Source: Mesorhizobium sp. ES1-4
GTDB taxonomy: Bacteria > Pseudomonadota > Alphaproteobacteria > Rhizobiales > Rhizobiaceae
Assembly (NCBI RefSeq): GCF_020164745.1
Contig: NZ_JAIUGV010000004.1
Location: forward strand, 372,001-436,000
Length of the DNA stretch: 64,000 bases
Direction of reading: 5' to 3'
Below the pieces are notes generated by a model. The model saw nothing but the letters and a program-made list of their open reading frames with translations. It did not search any database and was not told where the DNA came from. Within the stretch, counting starts at the first letter, position 1. The number at the start of each line of letters is the position of its first letter. Below, piece after piece: positions 1-8,862 of this stretch. The position numbers were made by a program, and so were the translations under genes.

Positions 1-1
1 C

Positions 2-880
2 AAGAACGTGCTGCAGACCAACATCGACGCCTACCGCAAGCTGCGCAACACCATCCGCTGGATGCTGGGCACGCTCGCCCATGACGACGGCGAGAAGGTG
101 CCGCTGGAAGAGATGCCGGAGCTGGAGCGGCTGATGCTGCATCGGCTGGCCGAACTCGACGAGGTGGTGCGTCAGGGCTACGACGCCTTCGAGTTCAAGC
201 GCATTACCCGCACGCTGCTCGATTTCATGGTGGTCGAGCTGTCGGCCTTCTATTTCGACATCCGCAAGGACGCGCTCTATTGCGATGGACCGTCGAGCGT
301 GAAGCGCAAGGCCTCGATCCAGGTGGTACGCCATCTCTTCGACTGCCTGGTGAAATGGCTGGCGCCGATGCTGCCCTTCACCATGGAAGAGGCTTGGCTC
401 GACCGTCATCCCGACGCGGCCTCGGTGCATCTCGACCAGTTCCCGCAAATCCCGGCGAATTGGAAGAACGAGGCGCTGGCGGAGAAATGGCGCAAGGTCA
501 GGCAGGTGCGCCGTGTCGTCACCGGCGCGCTCGAGATTGCCCGGGCTCAGAAGGTGATCGGCTCCTCGCTGGAGGCTGTACCCGTGGTGACGATCAACGA
601 CGCGGCACTCGAGGCGGCGATATCGGACGTCGACATGGCTGAAATGGCGATCACCAGCGATCTCGTCATTGCCCATGGCCAGGCGCCCCAGAACGCTTTT
701 GCCCTCGACGACGTCAAGGGCGTCGCCGTGGTGGTCGAGAGAGCCGAGGATCGCGGCCTGGTCAAATGCGCGCGTTCCTGGCGTTATACGGCCGATGTCG
801 GGCAGGATCCGGAGTTCCCGGATGTTTCGGCGCGTGATGCCGCCGTGCTACACGAACTGAAGGCGCTGGGAACGCTTTAG
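2..880 (+). CDS. ileS: Isoleucyl-tRNA synthetase, C-terminal part (5' end outside window)
   Basis: This is the last 292 codons of a class I isoleucyl-tRNA synthetase, which charges tRNA-Ile in the cytoplasm. The frame is open from base 2, so the Rossmann catalytic domain and KMSKS loop lie upstream of the window. The visible part is the helical anticodon-binding domain, with conserved stretches such as YRKLRNTIRWMLGTL near the start and LAPMLPFTMEEAW around residue 120. The C-terminal region that forms a Cys4 zinc finger in the E. coli type enzyme reads KCARSW, with no second CxxC pair, so only one of the usual cysteines remains. Identity is firm; loss of the zinc site is read directly from the sequence. 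Confidence 0.95.
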   Translation, partial: KNVLQTNIDAYRKLRNTIRWMLGTLAHDDGEKVPLEEMPELERLMLHRLAELDEVVRQGYDAFEFKRITRTLLDFMVVELSAFYFDIRKDALYCDGPSSVKRKASIQVVRHLFDCLVKWLAPMLPFTMEEAWLDRHPDAASVHLDQFPQIPANWKNEALAEKWRKVRQVRRVVTGALEIARAQKVIGSSLEAVPVVTINDAALEAAISDVDMAEMAITSDLVIAHGQAPQNAFALDDVKGVAVVVERAEDRGLVKCARSWRYTADVGQDPEFPDVSARDAAVLHELKALGTL

Positions 881-915
881 TCCCTGTCGCCCAAAGCAGT
901 GCACAAATGCCACGC

Positions 916-936
916 CGGGCGGTGCAAATCCGCCCG
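916..936 (+). terminator. GC-rich hairpin downstream of ileS, possible terminator
   Basis: CGGGCGG (916-922) and CCGCCCG (930-936) form a perfect 7-bp stem around a 7-nt loop, 36 bases after the ileS stop. No clear U-tract follows, so intrinsic termination is only a guess. It may simply separate ileS from the lipoprotein gene. Confidence 0.35.
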
Positions 937-1084
937 TGCGTTGCCCTTAACGAGTGGTTGAGGTAAACACGCGAAACTCCGGAAGACAAATTGTCGCCGG
1001 ATTTCCGTCGCAAGTGCTTGCACGATGGGGACCGGACATAAGCCGGTGGCGATCGAAAGGCTGTCTAGAGTGGGACTTTTTGGC

Positions 1085-1762
1085 ATGACCGAGAGATATA
1101 ACGCGCGCCTCGCGCTGCTGGCGCCGCTTGTCGCATCGGGCCTCGCTCTATCCGGCTGCATGGGCTCTCCGACCTATGGCACCGACAAGACCGCCGCCGA
1201 ACAGCTGGCGGGCGATCTTACAGGCGCCGTTTCCTTCGCGCCGAAGCGCAGGGACCCGATCGACTACAAGCCGCGTCCCACCCTGGTGAAGCCGGCACCC
1301 GGCCAGAAGGAAGTGCTGCCTGCCCCGCAGGAAAGCATCCAGACGGCAAATGCCGGCTGGCCCGAATCGCCCGAGCAGCGCCGGGCGCGCCTGCGCGCCG
1401 ACGCCACCGCCCACCAGAATGATCCGTCCTACCAGTCGGAGATCGTCGATGATGTGCAGACGGATCCCGCTTCGGTGAAGAAGGCGATGGAAGACTCCGG
1501 CTCGAGCCACCCGCCGGCGTGGAAACCCGCCGATTCCGACAAGGGCCGCGCCGCCGAGATCCAGCGCCGCCTTGCCGAAAGCAAGCAGGGCGACCCAAAC
1601 ACGCGTAAATACCTCAGCGAGCCGCCATTGGCTTACCGTGTCGCCTCCGATGCCGCGCCGCAGAACGAACTCGGCGAAGACGAGTACAAGAAGGAACGCC
1701 GCCTCAAGGCAAAGGCCGAGGGCAAGAAGGGCGGTTGGTTCGACTGGTTGCCGTCGCTGTAA
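1085..1762 (+). CDS. Putative outer-membrane or periplasmic lipoprotein of unknown function
   Basis: The chosen start gives a short basic N-terminus, a hydrophobic segment and a lipobox LSGC at about residues 22-25, so the mature protein should begin at a diacylated cysteine. An in-frame ATG at 1025 would put 20 extra residues before the signal peptide and is less likely. The rest (225 aa in total) is hydrophilic, rich in Pro, Ala, Lys and Glu and probably largely disordered, ending in a Lys-rich segment followed by GGWFDWLPSL. I recognise no catalytic motif. It lies downstream of ileS in the same direction with about 200 bases between them. Lipoprotein status is well supported; the role is unknown. 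Confidence 0.75.
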   Translation: MTERYNARLALLAPLVASGLALSGCMGSPTYGTDKTAAEQLAGDLTGAVSFAPKRRDPIDYKPRPTLVKPAPGQKEVLPAPQESIQTANAGWPESPEQRRARLRADATAHQNDPSYQSEIVDDVQTDPASVKKAMEDSGSSHPPAWKPADSDKGRAAEIQRRLAESKQGDPNTRKYLSEPPLAYRVASDAAPQNELGEDEYKKERRLKAKAEGKKGGWFDWLPSL

Positions 1763-1798
1763 GAAAGCTCGCGTCGCTGATCTTGCGGCGGCCTTGGC

Positions 1799-2248
1799 TC
1801 AGTCTCGACGTCCCCTGAAAAAATCCTTCAGCAGCAGGCCCGCTTCGGTTTCCGCCATGCCCGGATAGATGTCGGGCGTGTGGTGGCAGGTCGGTGAAGC
1901 GAAGAAGCGCACGCCGTTGACCACGGCGCCGCCCTTTTCGTCCGCAGCGCCGAAATAGAGACGGCGCAGCCTGGCGAAGGAGATTGCCCCGGCGCACATG
2001 GCGCAAGGCTCCAGCGTCACATAGAGATCGTGGCCGGTGAGTCGCTCGCTCGAGATTTTGCCGCAGGCTTCGCGGATCACCAGCATCTCGGCATGGGCCG
2101 TCGGATCGGCAAGCTCGCGCGTGCGGTTGCCGGCACTGGCAACGACCGTGCCGCCGTTGGCGATGACGGCGCCGACCGGCACTTCGCCGCGCAAGGCCGC
2201 GGCTTCGGCCTCCTGCAGCGCCAGGGCCATGAAATCCGGCCGCCTCAC
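1799..2248 (-). CDS. tadA: tRNA-specific adenosine-34 deaminase TadA
   Basis: TadA converts A34 to inosine in the wobble position of tRNA-Arg(ACG). The 149-aa product has the zinc-dependent cytidine/deoxycytidylate deaminase signature: H52-A-E54 (zinc ligand and proton shuttle) and P81-C-A-M-C85 (two cysteine zinc ligands). The length fits the bacterial enzyme. The start is a GTG preceded by GGGGAG about 10 bases upstream; a second possible start is the ATG at codon 7. It diverges from the pseudouridine synthase gene, so two RNA-modification genes flank the same intergenic region. Confidence 0.93.
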   Translation of the reverse strand: MRRPDFMALALQEAEAAALRGEVPVGAVIANGGTVVASAGNRTRELADPTAHAEMLVIREACGKISSERLTGHDLYVTLEPCAMCAGAISFARLRRLYFGAADEKGGAVVNGVRFFASPTCHHTPDIYPGMAETEAGLLLKDFFRGRRD

Positions 2249-2311
2249 GCGATTTGTCTCCCCATTATCTCCTCGCCACCCGGCGGTGATCCTGTTATTG
2301 AGCCCATCAAC

Positions 2312-2407
2312 CCGAAAATCGGACTCGATTTTCGGAAAAGATCATGCGCCAAATCAAAAATGCTACAGCGTTCGTTGCGCGCCGAACGGATGTGCCACGC
2401 TGTAGCA
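2312..2407. repeat. Palindromic intergenic mosaic element (rhizobial type)
   Basis: Two perfect inverted repeats sit between tadA and the divergent pseudouridine synthase gene. CCGAAAATCG (2312-2321) pairs with CGATTTTCGG (2326-2335) around a 4-nt loop, and TGCTACAGCGT (2361-2371) pairs with ACGCTGTAGCA (2397-2407). The layout resembles the mosaic palindromic elements scattered between genes in Mesorhizobium and Sinorhizobium. The module CCGAAAA/TTTTCGG recurs at 35176-35200. Confidence 0.6.
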
Positions 2408-2428
2408 GCGCGAACGGACAAAGGCCAC

Positions 2429-4471
2429 ATGGACGACAACGACAAGAAATCTCCGCGCCAAAAGGGTCCGGGCAAGAAACCCGCGGGCCCGCGAGGCGAC
2501 AGGGGCGGCAAGCCATCCTTTGGCGCCAAGAAGCCTTACGCGCCGCGCGGCGACCGGCCGGCAGCCGCTGAAGGCGAGCGCCCGAAGCGCGATTTCAAGA
2601 GCGGCGACAAGCCTTTCCGCAAGGGACCGCGCCCCGAAGGCAAGCCTTATGAAAAACGCGAAGGCCCGCGCAAACCCTACGCGCCGCGTGGCGACCGTCC
2701 GGTGGCCGCCGAAGGCGAGCGCAAGCCTTATGAAAAACGCGAAGGCCCGCGCAAACCCTACGCGCCGCGTGGCGACCGTCCGATGGCGGCCGAAGGCGAG
2801 CGCAAGCCTTATGAGAAGCGCGAAGGGCCGCGCAAGCCCTACGCGCCGCGTGGCGACCGTCCGATGGCGGCCGAAGGCGAGCGCAAGCCCTACGAGAAGC
2901 GCGAAGGGCCGCGCAAACCCTACGCGCCGCGTGGCGACCGTCCGGTTTCAGCTTCGGCGGAGGGCGGCGAAGAGCGTTTCGATCGTCCCAAGCGTGATTT
3001 CGCGGATCGCCCGAAGCGGGACTTCGCTGACCGTCCAAAGCGCGACTTTGGAGGCGACAGGCCCAAACGTGATTTCAGTGATCGGCCCCAAGGGGTATCG
3101 GGCGGCGGTTTCAAGCCGCGTCCGCGATCGACCGAGGCAGCGGAAGAAGCCGGCGAGCGCATCGCCAAGCGGCTGGCACGTGCTGGCCTCGCCTCGCGCC
3201 GCGACGCCGAGGAGTTGATCGCCGCCGGCCGCGTCAAGGTCAATGGCCGGGTGCTGGCTTCGCCGGCGTTCAACGTCATGCCCAACGACATTATCCATCT
3301 CGACGGCATGGAAATCCCGCCGATCGAACGCACGCGCCTGTTCCTGTTCCACAAGCCGGCCGGCGTCGTCACCACCAACCGCGACCCCGAAGGCCGAAAG
3401 ACCGTCTTCGACGTGCTGCCGGCCGAACTGCCGCGGCTGATGACCATCGGCCGGCTCGATATCAACACCGAAGGCCTGCTGCTGCTGACCAATGATGGCG
3501 GCCTGTCGCGCGTCCTGGAGCTACCGGCCACCGGTTGGCTGCGCCGCTACCGCGTGCGCGTCCACGGCAAGGTCGAGGAAAGCGCGCTTGCCGGCCTGCG
3601 CGAAGGCATTGCCGTCGACGGCGTCTTCTACGGCGCCATCGAAGCCAGCCTTGATCGCGAGCAGGGCTCCAACGCCTGGCTGACGATCGGCCTGCGCGAG
3701 GGCAAGAACCGTGAGGTCAAGAACATTCTCGGCGCGCTCGGCCTCGACGTCACGCGGCTGATCCGCATCTCCTACGGCCCGTTCCAGCTCGAAGATCTCG
3801 CCGAGGGTCATGTGCTGGAGATCAAGGGCCGGGTGCTGCGCGACCAGCTTGGCGAGCGCCTGGTCGAGGAATCCGGTGCCAATTTCGACGCCGAGATCAC
3901 AAAACCGTTTTCCAACCAGCCGGTTCGGCGCACCGAAATCCGAGAGGCCGAGCCCGAACGGCCGAAGTTCACGCGTGACGGCGAGCGCCGGCCGATCGGC
4001 GAGGGCGGACTGATCAAGAACCGCAAGCGCCGGGAAGGCAGCCGCGACGAGGCGCTGGGCAAACTGTCGACCAGTCCCGACAGAAGCGCGCGGCCGGAAA
4101 AGAGCTTTGGCGAACGCGGCCCCAGACCCGAACGCGGTTTCGGCGACAAGCCGCGCGGCGGCTTCGGGGACAAACCTCGCGGCGGCGGCAAGAAATCCGA
4201 GCGCGAGCAACGGCCGATCGAGCCGCCCGGCCAGCGCAAGGCCAATGTGTGGATGGCGCCGGGAGCCCGGCCGATCGGCAAGGGCAGGGCGGAGGCCGAT
4301 GCGGCCAAGGCGGCCGATGCCAAGGCACGCAAGGCCTCGTTCAAGCCGTCTTATGGCAAGGCCGCCGGCAAACCAGGCGACGCAAAGCCATTCGGCAAGC
4401 CGCGTGGCGAGCGTCCCGGTGGCGGCGGCGAGCGGCCGCGCGGCGGCCCCAGGGGCCCCCGCACAAGATGA
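2429..4471 (+). CDS. RsuA/RluB-family 23S/16S rRNA pseudouridine synthase with long disordered, repeat-bearing extensions
   Basis: This enzyme isomerises uridine to pseudouridine in rRNA. In the 680-aa product, residues 1-240 are a basic, Arg/Lys/Pro/Gly-rich region containing four 27-residue tandem repeats followed by PKRDF repeats. An S4 RNA-binding domain begins near residue 242 (KRLARAGLASRRDAEEL). The RsuA/RluB catalytic domain follows, with its aspartate in GRLDINTEGLLLL (about D344). A second basic tail runs from about 495 to the end. Typical RluB proteins are near 300 aa, so both extensions are unusual. The ATG at 2429 has AAGG eight bases upstream; a longer in-frame extension back to 2030 would cross tadA and the palindromes and was not used. 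The stop overlaps the rsmD start (ATGA). Confidence 0.88.
   Translation: MDDNDKKSPRQKGPGKKPAGPRGDRGGKPSFGAKKPYAPRGDRPAAAEGERPKRDFKSGDKPFRKGPRPEGKPYEKREGPRKPYAPRGDRPVAAEGERKPYEKREGPRKPYAPRGDRPMAAEGERKPYEKREGPRKPYAPRGDRPMAAEGERKPYEKREGPRKPYAPRGDRPVSASAEGGEERFDRPKRDFADRPKRDFADRPKRDFGGDRPKRDFSDRPQGVSGGGFKPRPRSTEAAEEAGERIAKRLARAGLASRRDAEELIAAGRVKVNGRVLASPAFNVMPNDIIHLDGMEIPPIERTRLFLFHKPAGVVTTNRDPEGRKTVFDVLPAELPRLMTIGRLDINTEGLLLLTNDGGLSRVLELPATGWLRRYRVRVHGKVEESALAGLREGIAVDGVFYGAIEASLDREQGSNAWLTIGLREGKNREVKNILGALGLDVTRLIRISYGPFQLEDLAEGHVLEIKGRVLRDQLGERLVEESGANFDAEITKPFSNQPVRRTEIREAEPERPKFTRDGERRPIGEGGLIKNRKRREGSRDEALGKLSTSPDRSARPEKSFGERGPRPERGFGDKPRGGFGDKPRGGGKKSEREQRPIEPPGQRKANVWMAPGARPIGKGRAEADAAKAADAKARKASFKPSYGKAAGKPGDAKPFGKPRGERPGGGGERPRGGPRGPRTR
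2642..2965 (+). repeat. Four tandem 81-bp coding repeats
   Basis: Units begin at 2642, 2723, 2804 and 2885, exactly 81 bases apart. Each encodes a 27-residue block starting KPYEKREGPRKPYAPRGDRP. The first two units are almost identical at DNA level, the last two share the same synonymous changes, and the end of the fourth unit diverges. This pattern suggests stepwise duplication inside the disordered N-terminal region of the pseudouridine synthase. Confidence 0.9.
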
Positions 4472-5022
4472 GAATCGTCGGTGGTGAGTTTCGCGGGCGT
4501 CCTCTGGCGACGCCGCGCAGCAGCGCCATCCGTCCGACGACCGACCGCACCCGCGAGGCCGTCTTCAACGTTCTGGCGCACCGCTTTGCCGGGCAACTGG
4601 ACGGAGCGCGCGTGCTCGACCTGTTCGCGGGAACCGGCGCGCTTGGCCTGGAAGCCCTGTCGCGCGGCGCATCCTATGGCGTCTTCATCGAGGAATCGGC
4701 TGAAGGCCGGGGTCTGATCCGCGACAATGTCGAAGCCTTCGGCCTGACCGGACGCACCAAGATTTTCCGCCGCGATGCAACGGGCCTGGGCGAGGCGGGC
4801 ACGCTGGCGCCGTTCGGCCTCGTCTTTGCCGATCCGCCCTATGGCAGGGGCCTTGGCGAGCGCGCTCTGCGATCGGCCATGGCCGGCGGCTGGCTGCGCC
4901 CCGGCGCGCTCTGCGTGGTCGAGGAGACGGCGGCGGTGCCCTTCGAGCCGGGCCCGGGCTTTTCCGTGCTTGATGAGCGTAACTATGGCGAGACGGTGAT
5001 CCGCTTCATCGTGGCTGACTGA
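4468..5022 (+). CDS. rsmD: 16S rRNA (guanine-966-N2)-methyltransferase RsmD
   Basis: RsmD methylates G966 of 16S rRNA in the assembling 30S subunit, using S-adenosylmethionine. The 184-aa product starts MRIVGGEFRGR and carries the SAM-binding motif LDLFAGTGALGLEAL (residues 50-64) and the catalytic motif DPPY (121-124), both diagnostic for this family. Its ATG overlaps the stop of the upstream pseudouridine synthase by 4 bases (ATGA), implying translational coupling of two rRNA-modifying enzymes. Confidence 0.93.
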   Translation: MRIVGGEFRGRPLATPRSSAIRPTTDRTREAVFNVLAHRFAGQLDGARVLDLFAGTGALGLEALSRGASYGVFIEESAEGRGLIRDNVEAFGLTGRTKIFRRDATGLGEAGTLAPFGLVFADPPYGRGLGERALRSAMAGGWLRPGALCVVEETAAVPFEPGPGFSVLDERNYGETVIRFIVAD

Positions 5023-5142
5023 GACGCCGGCTTTCGAGCCGCGGCCTCTTTGCCGCCGCCTTTGCCGGCAACATGAGCAACAATTCACTTTGCTTGTCGC
5101 CAGCGCCTTGCCTATCGTCGCTGCATGAAACCGGAGCCATCG

Positions 5143-6531
5143 ATGACATCCAGGATTGAGTGGCTGAGGGCAACGCTTGTGGCGTCGTCGCTGGCCTTGT
5201 TCATGATCAACCCTGTCTTGGCTGACAGCTCCGTATCGGCTGACACGGCGCCGGCCGAGTTCAAGGTGACGGATTTCCTGCTCGACAACGGCATGGAAGT
5301 GGTCGTCATTCCCGACCATCGCGCGCCGATCGTCACCCATATGGTCTGGTACAAGATCGGCAGCGCCGACGAGCCGCCGGGCAAGTCCGGCATCGCCCAT
5401 TTCTTCGAACATCTGATGTTCAAGGCGACGGCCCATCACAAAGCCGGCGAGTTCGATCGCGCCGTCTCCGACATTGGCGGCTCCAACAATGCCTTCACCT
5501 CCTACGACTACACCGCTTTCCACGAGACGGTGGCGCCGTCCGCGCTCGAACTGATGATGAGCTTCGAAGCCGACCGCATGCGCAATCTCATCCTCACCGA
5601 CGACGTCATCAAGACCGAACGCGACGTGATCCTGGAGGAGCGCCGCTCGCGCATCGACAACAACCCGCAAGCCGTGCTTGACGAGGAGGTCGATGCCACG
5701 CTGTGGCAGAACCAGCCCTATCGCATCCCGGTCATCGGCTGGATGCAGGAGATGGAGCAGTTGAACCGCACCGACGCCATCGCCTTCTATAACAAATACT
5801 ACAGGCCCAACAACGCCGTGCTGATCGTTGCCGGCGATGTCGAACCGGAAACGGTGAAGGCGTTGGCCGAGAAGACCTATGGCAAGGTGGCCCGCGGGCC
5901 GGATCTGCCGCCGCGGGTCCGCCCGGTCGAACCGGAGCAGAACACCAAGCGCACCGTAACGCTCTCCGACCCCCGCGTCAGCGTGCCGAGTTTCTCGACG
6001 CAATGGGTCGTGCCCTCCTACCACACCGCCAAGGCGGGCGAGGCCGAAGCCCTCGATCTGCTGGCGGAGATTCTTGGCGACGGCAACCGCAGCCGGCTTT
6101 ACCAGGCGCTTATCGTCAAACAGGGCATCGCTTCCAACGCCGGCGCGTACTTCCAGGGGACCATGCTCGACGACACCAATTTCACCGTCTACGCGGCGCC
6201 GCGCGGTGACGCGCGGCTGGCTGATGTCGAAGCCGCGGTCGATGCCGAGGTGGCGCGAATCGCCAGCGACGGAGTGACCCCCGATGAGCTCGAAAAAGCC
6301 AAGGACCGCTATGTCAGGTCGATGATCTTCGCCCGTGATAAGCAGGATTCGATGGCCAACATCTATGGTTCGACGCTCGCTACCGGCGGCACCGTGCAGG
6401 ATGTCCAGCAATGGCCGGACCGCATCCGCAAGGTAACGACCGACGAGGTCAAGGCAGTGGCCGCGCGCTATCTGGTGCTGTCCCGCGCGACCACCGGCTA
6501 TCTCTTGCCACAGCAACAGGCGGGGAATTGA
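5143..6531 (+). CDS. M16-family zinc metallopeptidase, catalytic member of a pair
   Basis: This is a secreted or periplasmic insulinase-type peptidase. The signal peptide runs to about VLADS (residue 29). The zinc-binding motif H-x-x-E-H appears as HFFEH (about residues 86-90), with the downstream conserved glutamate region [15 protein letters not shown]. The start at 5143 is preceded by GGAG with 6-base spacing; an ATG at 5125 adds six residues but has no ribosome-binding site. The next gene begins 3 bases after the stop and encodes a related protein without the zinc motif. The two probably form a heterodimer, as known for paired M16B peptidases. Substrate unknown. Confidence 0.88.
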   Translation: MTSRIEWLRATLVASSLALFMINPVLADSSVSADTAPAEFKVTDFLLDNGMEVVVIPDHRAPIVTHMVWYKIGSADEPPGKSGIAHFFEHLMFKATAHHKAGEFDRAVSDIGGSNNAFTSYDYTAFHETVAPSALELMMSFEADRMRNLILTDDVIKTERDVILEERRSRIDNNPQAVLDEEVDATLWQNQPYRIPVIGWMQEMEQLNRTDAIAFYNKYYRPNNAVLIVAGDVEPETVKALAEKTYGKVARGPDLPPRVRPVEPEQNTKRTVTLSDPRVSVPSFSTQWVVPSYHTAKAGEAEALDLLAEILGDGNRSRLYQALIVKQGIASNAGAYFQGTMLDDTNFTVYAAPRGDARLADVEAAVDAEVARIASDGVTPDELEKAKDRYVRSMIFARDKQDSMANIYGSTLATGGTVQDVQQWPDRIRKVTTDEVKAVAARYLVLSRATTGYLLPQQQAGN

Positions 6532-6533
6532 TA

Positions 6534-7922
6534 ATGAAGAGCACGACCGCCCTGAACCCGCGCAAGCCCTTTCTCTTTCCCACCAGGAGAGAGGGAAAGG
6601 CGCGCGCGACGCTTGTGACCCTGCTCCTCTCCATTCTCTTCCTGATCCTGCCGGCGCTTGCCGCCCGCGCCATGGAGATACAGTCCGTCACCTCGCCGAA
6701 AGGCGTTACGGCCTGGCTGGTCGAGGATTATTCCGTGCCGGTTGTCGCCATCCGCTTCGTCTTCGGCGGCGGCTCGACGCAGGATCCGCCGGGCAAGGAA
6801 GGACTGGCCAATCTGATGACCGGCCTGTTCGACGAAGGCGCCGGCCCGCTCGATTCGGAAGCCTTCCAGATCAAGCTCGACGATGCCGGCGCCGAGATGA
6901 GCTTCGACGAGACCCGCGATGGCATCTACGGCTCCATGCGCATGCTGGCCGAGCAGCGCGACGAGGCATTCGATCTGTTGCGGCTGGCGGTCAACGAGCC
7001 GCGCTTCGATCAGGCGCCGATCGACCGCATCCGCGCCCAGGTCCTGTCCGGCATCATCGCCAACGAGAACGACCCCGACACGATGGCGCAGAACCGGTGG
7101 GCGCGCGCCGTCTATGGCGACCATCCATATTCGCGCTCCGATCAAGGCACCAGGCAGAGCATCGCCGCCATCACGCAGGCCGATCTCAAGGCCCTGCACA
7201 AGGCGCTGTTCGCGCGCGGCGGCCTGCATGTCGCGGTGGTCGGCGCCATCGACCCCGAGACCCTGAAGAAGAAGCTCGACATGGTGTTCGGCGATCTGCC
7301 GCCAAACCAGGCGCTGGCCCCCGTGGCCGATATCGAGCCCAAGCTGGCGCAGCATATCGAGGTCAATTACGACCTGCCGCAAACCTCGCTGCGGCTCGCC
7401 TGGCCGGGCGTGAAGCGCAAGGCCGCGGATTTCTTCCCCGCCGTTTTGATGAACGAAATCCTTGGCGGCGGCACTTTCACCTCGCGCCTGTTCCAGGAGG
7501 TGCGCGAAAAGCGCGGGCTGGCCTACAGCGTCAACTCCTCGCTGGTCAATCAGGACCATGCCGACGCGCTGATCGTCACCACCGGAACCCGTTCCGACCG
7601 CGCCGCCGAGACGCTCGGCATTGTGCGCGACGTGGTCAAGCGCCTGGCCGAAGACGGCCCGACCGAGGCCGAATTGGCGGCGACCAAGAAGTATCTGATC
7701 GGCGCCTATGCGATCAACAATCTGGATTCGTCGGGTTCCATCGCTGCGACGCTGGTCGAGCTGCAACTGGACGATCTCGGTATAGACTACATGCAGCGCC
7801 GCACCGGCTACATCAACGCGGTGACGCTTGATCAGGTCAAGGCGGCGGCGAGGAAGCTGCTGACGGCCGAGCCGACGATCATGGTGGTGGGGCCGCCGCT
7901 GGCGGGAGCCGGCAAGGGGTGA
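6534..7922 (+). CDS. M16-family peptidase-like protein lacking the zinc motif, partner subunit
   Basis: The 462-aa protein has the M16 fold signatures, including the R/Y-containing C-terminal stretch REKRGLAYSVNSSL near residue 325. At the position of HxxEH it reads NLMTGLFDEG, so it cannot bind catalytic zinc in the usual way. It has an N-terminal hydrophobic export segment ending LPALAARA, after an odd basic stretch encoded by a small palindrome (6575-6599). It directly follows the catalytic paralogue, preceded by GGGGAA, and its stop overlaps the GTG start of the patatin gene. Likely role: substrate-positioning subunit of a two-gene M16 protease. That role is inferred from known pairs. Confidence 0.83.
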   Translation: MKSTTALNPRKPFLFPTRREGKARATLVTLLLSILFLILPALAARAMEIQSVTSPKGVTAWLVEDYSVPVVAIRFVFGGGSTQDPPGKEGLANLMTGLFDEGAGPLDSEAFQIKLDDAGAEMSFDETRDGIYGSMRMLAEQRDEAFDLLRLAVNEPRFDQAPIDRIRAQVLSGIIANENDPDTMAQNRWARAVYGDHPYSRSDQGTRQSIAAITQADLKALHKALFARGGLHVAVVGAIDPETLKKKLDMVFGDLPPNQALAPVADIEPKLAQHIEVNYDLPQTSLRLAWPGVKRKAADFFPAVLMNEILGGGTFTSRLFQEVREKRGLAYSVNSSLVNQDHADALIVTTGTRSDRAAETLGIVRDVVKRLAEDGPTEAELAATKKYLIGAYAINNLDSSGSIAATLVELQLDDLGIDYMQRRTGYINAVTLDQVKAAARKLLTAEPTIMVVGPPLAGAGKG

Positions 7923-8785
7923 GCCCGACTTTCGGCATAGCTTTCGGCGGCGGCGGCGCGCGCGGGCTGGCGCATATCCATGTCATCGAGGCGCTGAACG
8001 AGCTCGGCATCGAACCGGTGGCGATAGCCGGCTCGTCGATTGGCGCGATCATGGGCGCCGGCATGGCCTCCGGCATGACCGGCAAGGAGATCCACGATTA
8101 TGCCCGCTCGATCCTTGGCCGGCGCGCAGAGGTTGCGAGCCGCATGTGGCGGGCGCGGCCAGGCACGATCGCGGAAGCCATGCAAGGCGGCATCCGGGTC
8201 AGCCAGTTCAATGTCGAGCGCATCCTCAAGGCGTTTTTGCCCGAAGCCATCCCCGAGACCTTCGCCGACCTGAAAATTCCATTGAAGGTGACGGCGACGG
8301 ACTATTTCGGCCACAAGCTCGCCGTGTTCAATGATGGCGACCTGCACTCGGCCCTTGCCGCCTCAGCCGCCATTCCCGCCGTGTTCCGCCCGGTGACGCG
8401 CGACGGCAGGCTGCTGATCGATGGCGGCATCTACAATCCGGTGCCCTTCGACCTTATCGAGAAGGATGCCGACATCATCATTGGCGTCGACGTGGTCGGC
8501 GCGCCGGAAGAGGCCGACCGCAAACAGCCGACTTCCGTCGACCTGATGTTCGGCGCCACGCAACTGATGATGCAGTCGATCATCGCCAACAAGCTGAAAC
8601 AGTGCAGCCCCGACATACTGATCCGCCCGGCGGTGTCGAAATATCGCGTGCTCGATTTCCTGAAGATCGACGCCTTGATGAACGAGACCGTTGAAATCAA
8701 GGATCGGCTGAAACGGGAGGTGGAGGCCGCTGTCGAACAGCGTTCCGCCAAGGTCAACGCGAAAAGAACACCAGCCAAGACGTGA
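7919..8785 (+). CDS. Patatin-like phospholipase (RssA type)
   Basis: This is a serine acyl hydrolase predicted to cleave acyl esters. The 288-aa product has the oxyanion-hole motif GGGGARG (residues 10-16), the nucleophile elbow GSSIG (38-42, Ser40) and the catalytic aspartate in DGG (D168), all intact. No signal peptide is visible, so it is probably cytoplasmic or membrane-associated. The GTG start overlaps the stop of the M16 partner gene (GTGA), indicating coupled translation of a three-gene unit. Physiological substrate unknown. Confidence 0.9.
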   Translation: MSPTFGIAFGGGGARGLAHIHVIEALNELGIEPVAIAGSSIGAIMGAGMASGMTGKEIHDYARSILGRRAEVASRMWRARPGTIAEAMQGGIRVSQFNVERILKAFLPEAIPETFADLKIPLKVTATDYFGHKLAVFNDGDLHSALAASAAIPAVFRPVTRDGRLLIDGGIYNPVPFDLIEKDADIIIGVDVVGAPEEADRKQPTSVDLMFGATQLMMQSIIANKLKQCSPDILIRPAVSKYRVLDFLKIDALMNETVEIKDRLKREVEAAVEQRSAKVNAKRTPAKT

Positions 8786-8862
8786 TCGCTGTCAGCGGTT
8801 CCGTCAGCAGGACCGCGAGGCTACTTCGTGCCGATCAATGCTGAGCCGGCTTCTGCTCCCGC

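Noticed and set aside
2030..2428. Upstream extension of the pseudouridine synthase frame to base 2030
   Set aside because: It would cover most of tadA and the palindromic repeats; the ATG at 2429 has a suitable ribosome-binding site.
2595..3038. Antisense frame across the 81-bp repeats giving a Cys/Arg-rich repetitive protein
   Set aside because: It exists only because 81 is divisible by 3 and the repeat contains no antisense stop; no start signal or family match.
4351..6516. 721-codon open frame on the minus strand opposite the rluB-type gene end, rsmD and the first M16 gene
   Set aside because: It runs antisense across well-recognised genes; its composition (many Arg, Gly, His) is the usual product of reading GC-rich codons backwards, with no family motif.
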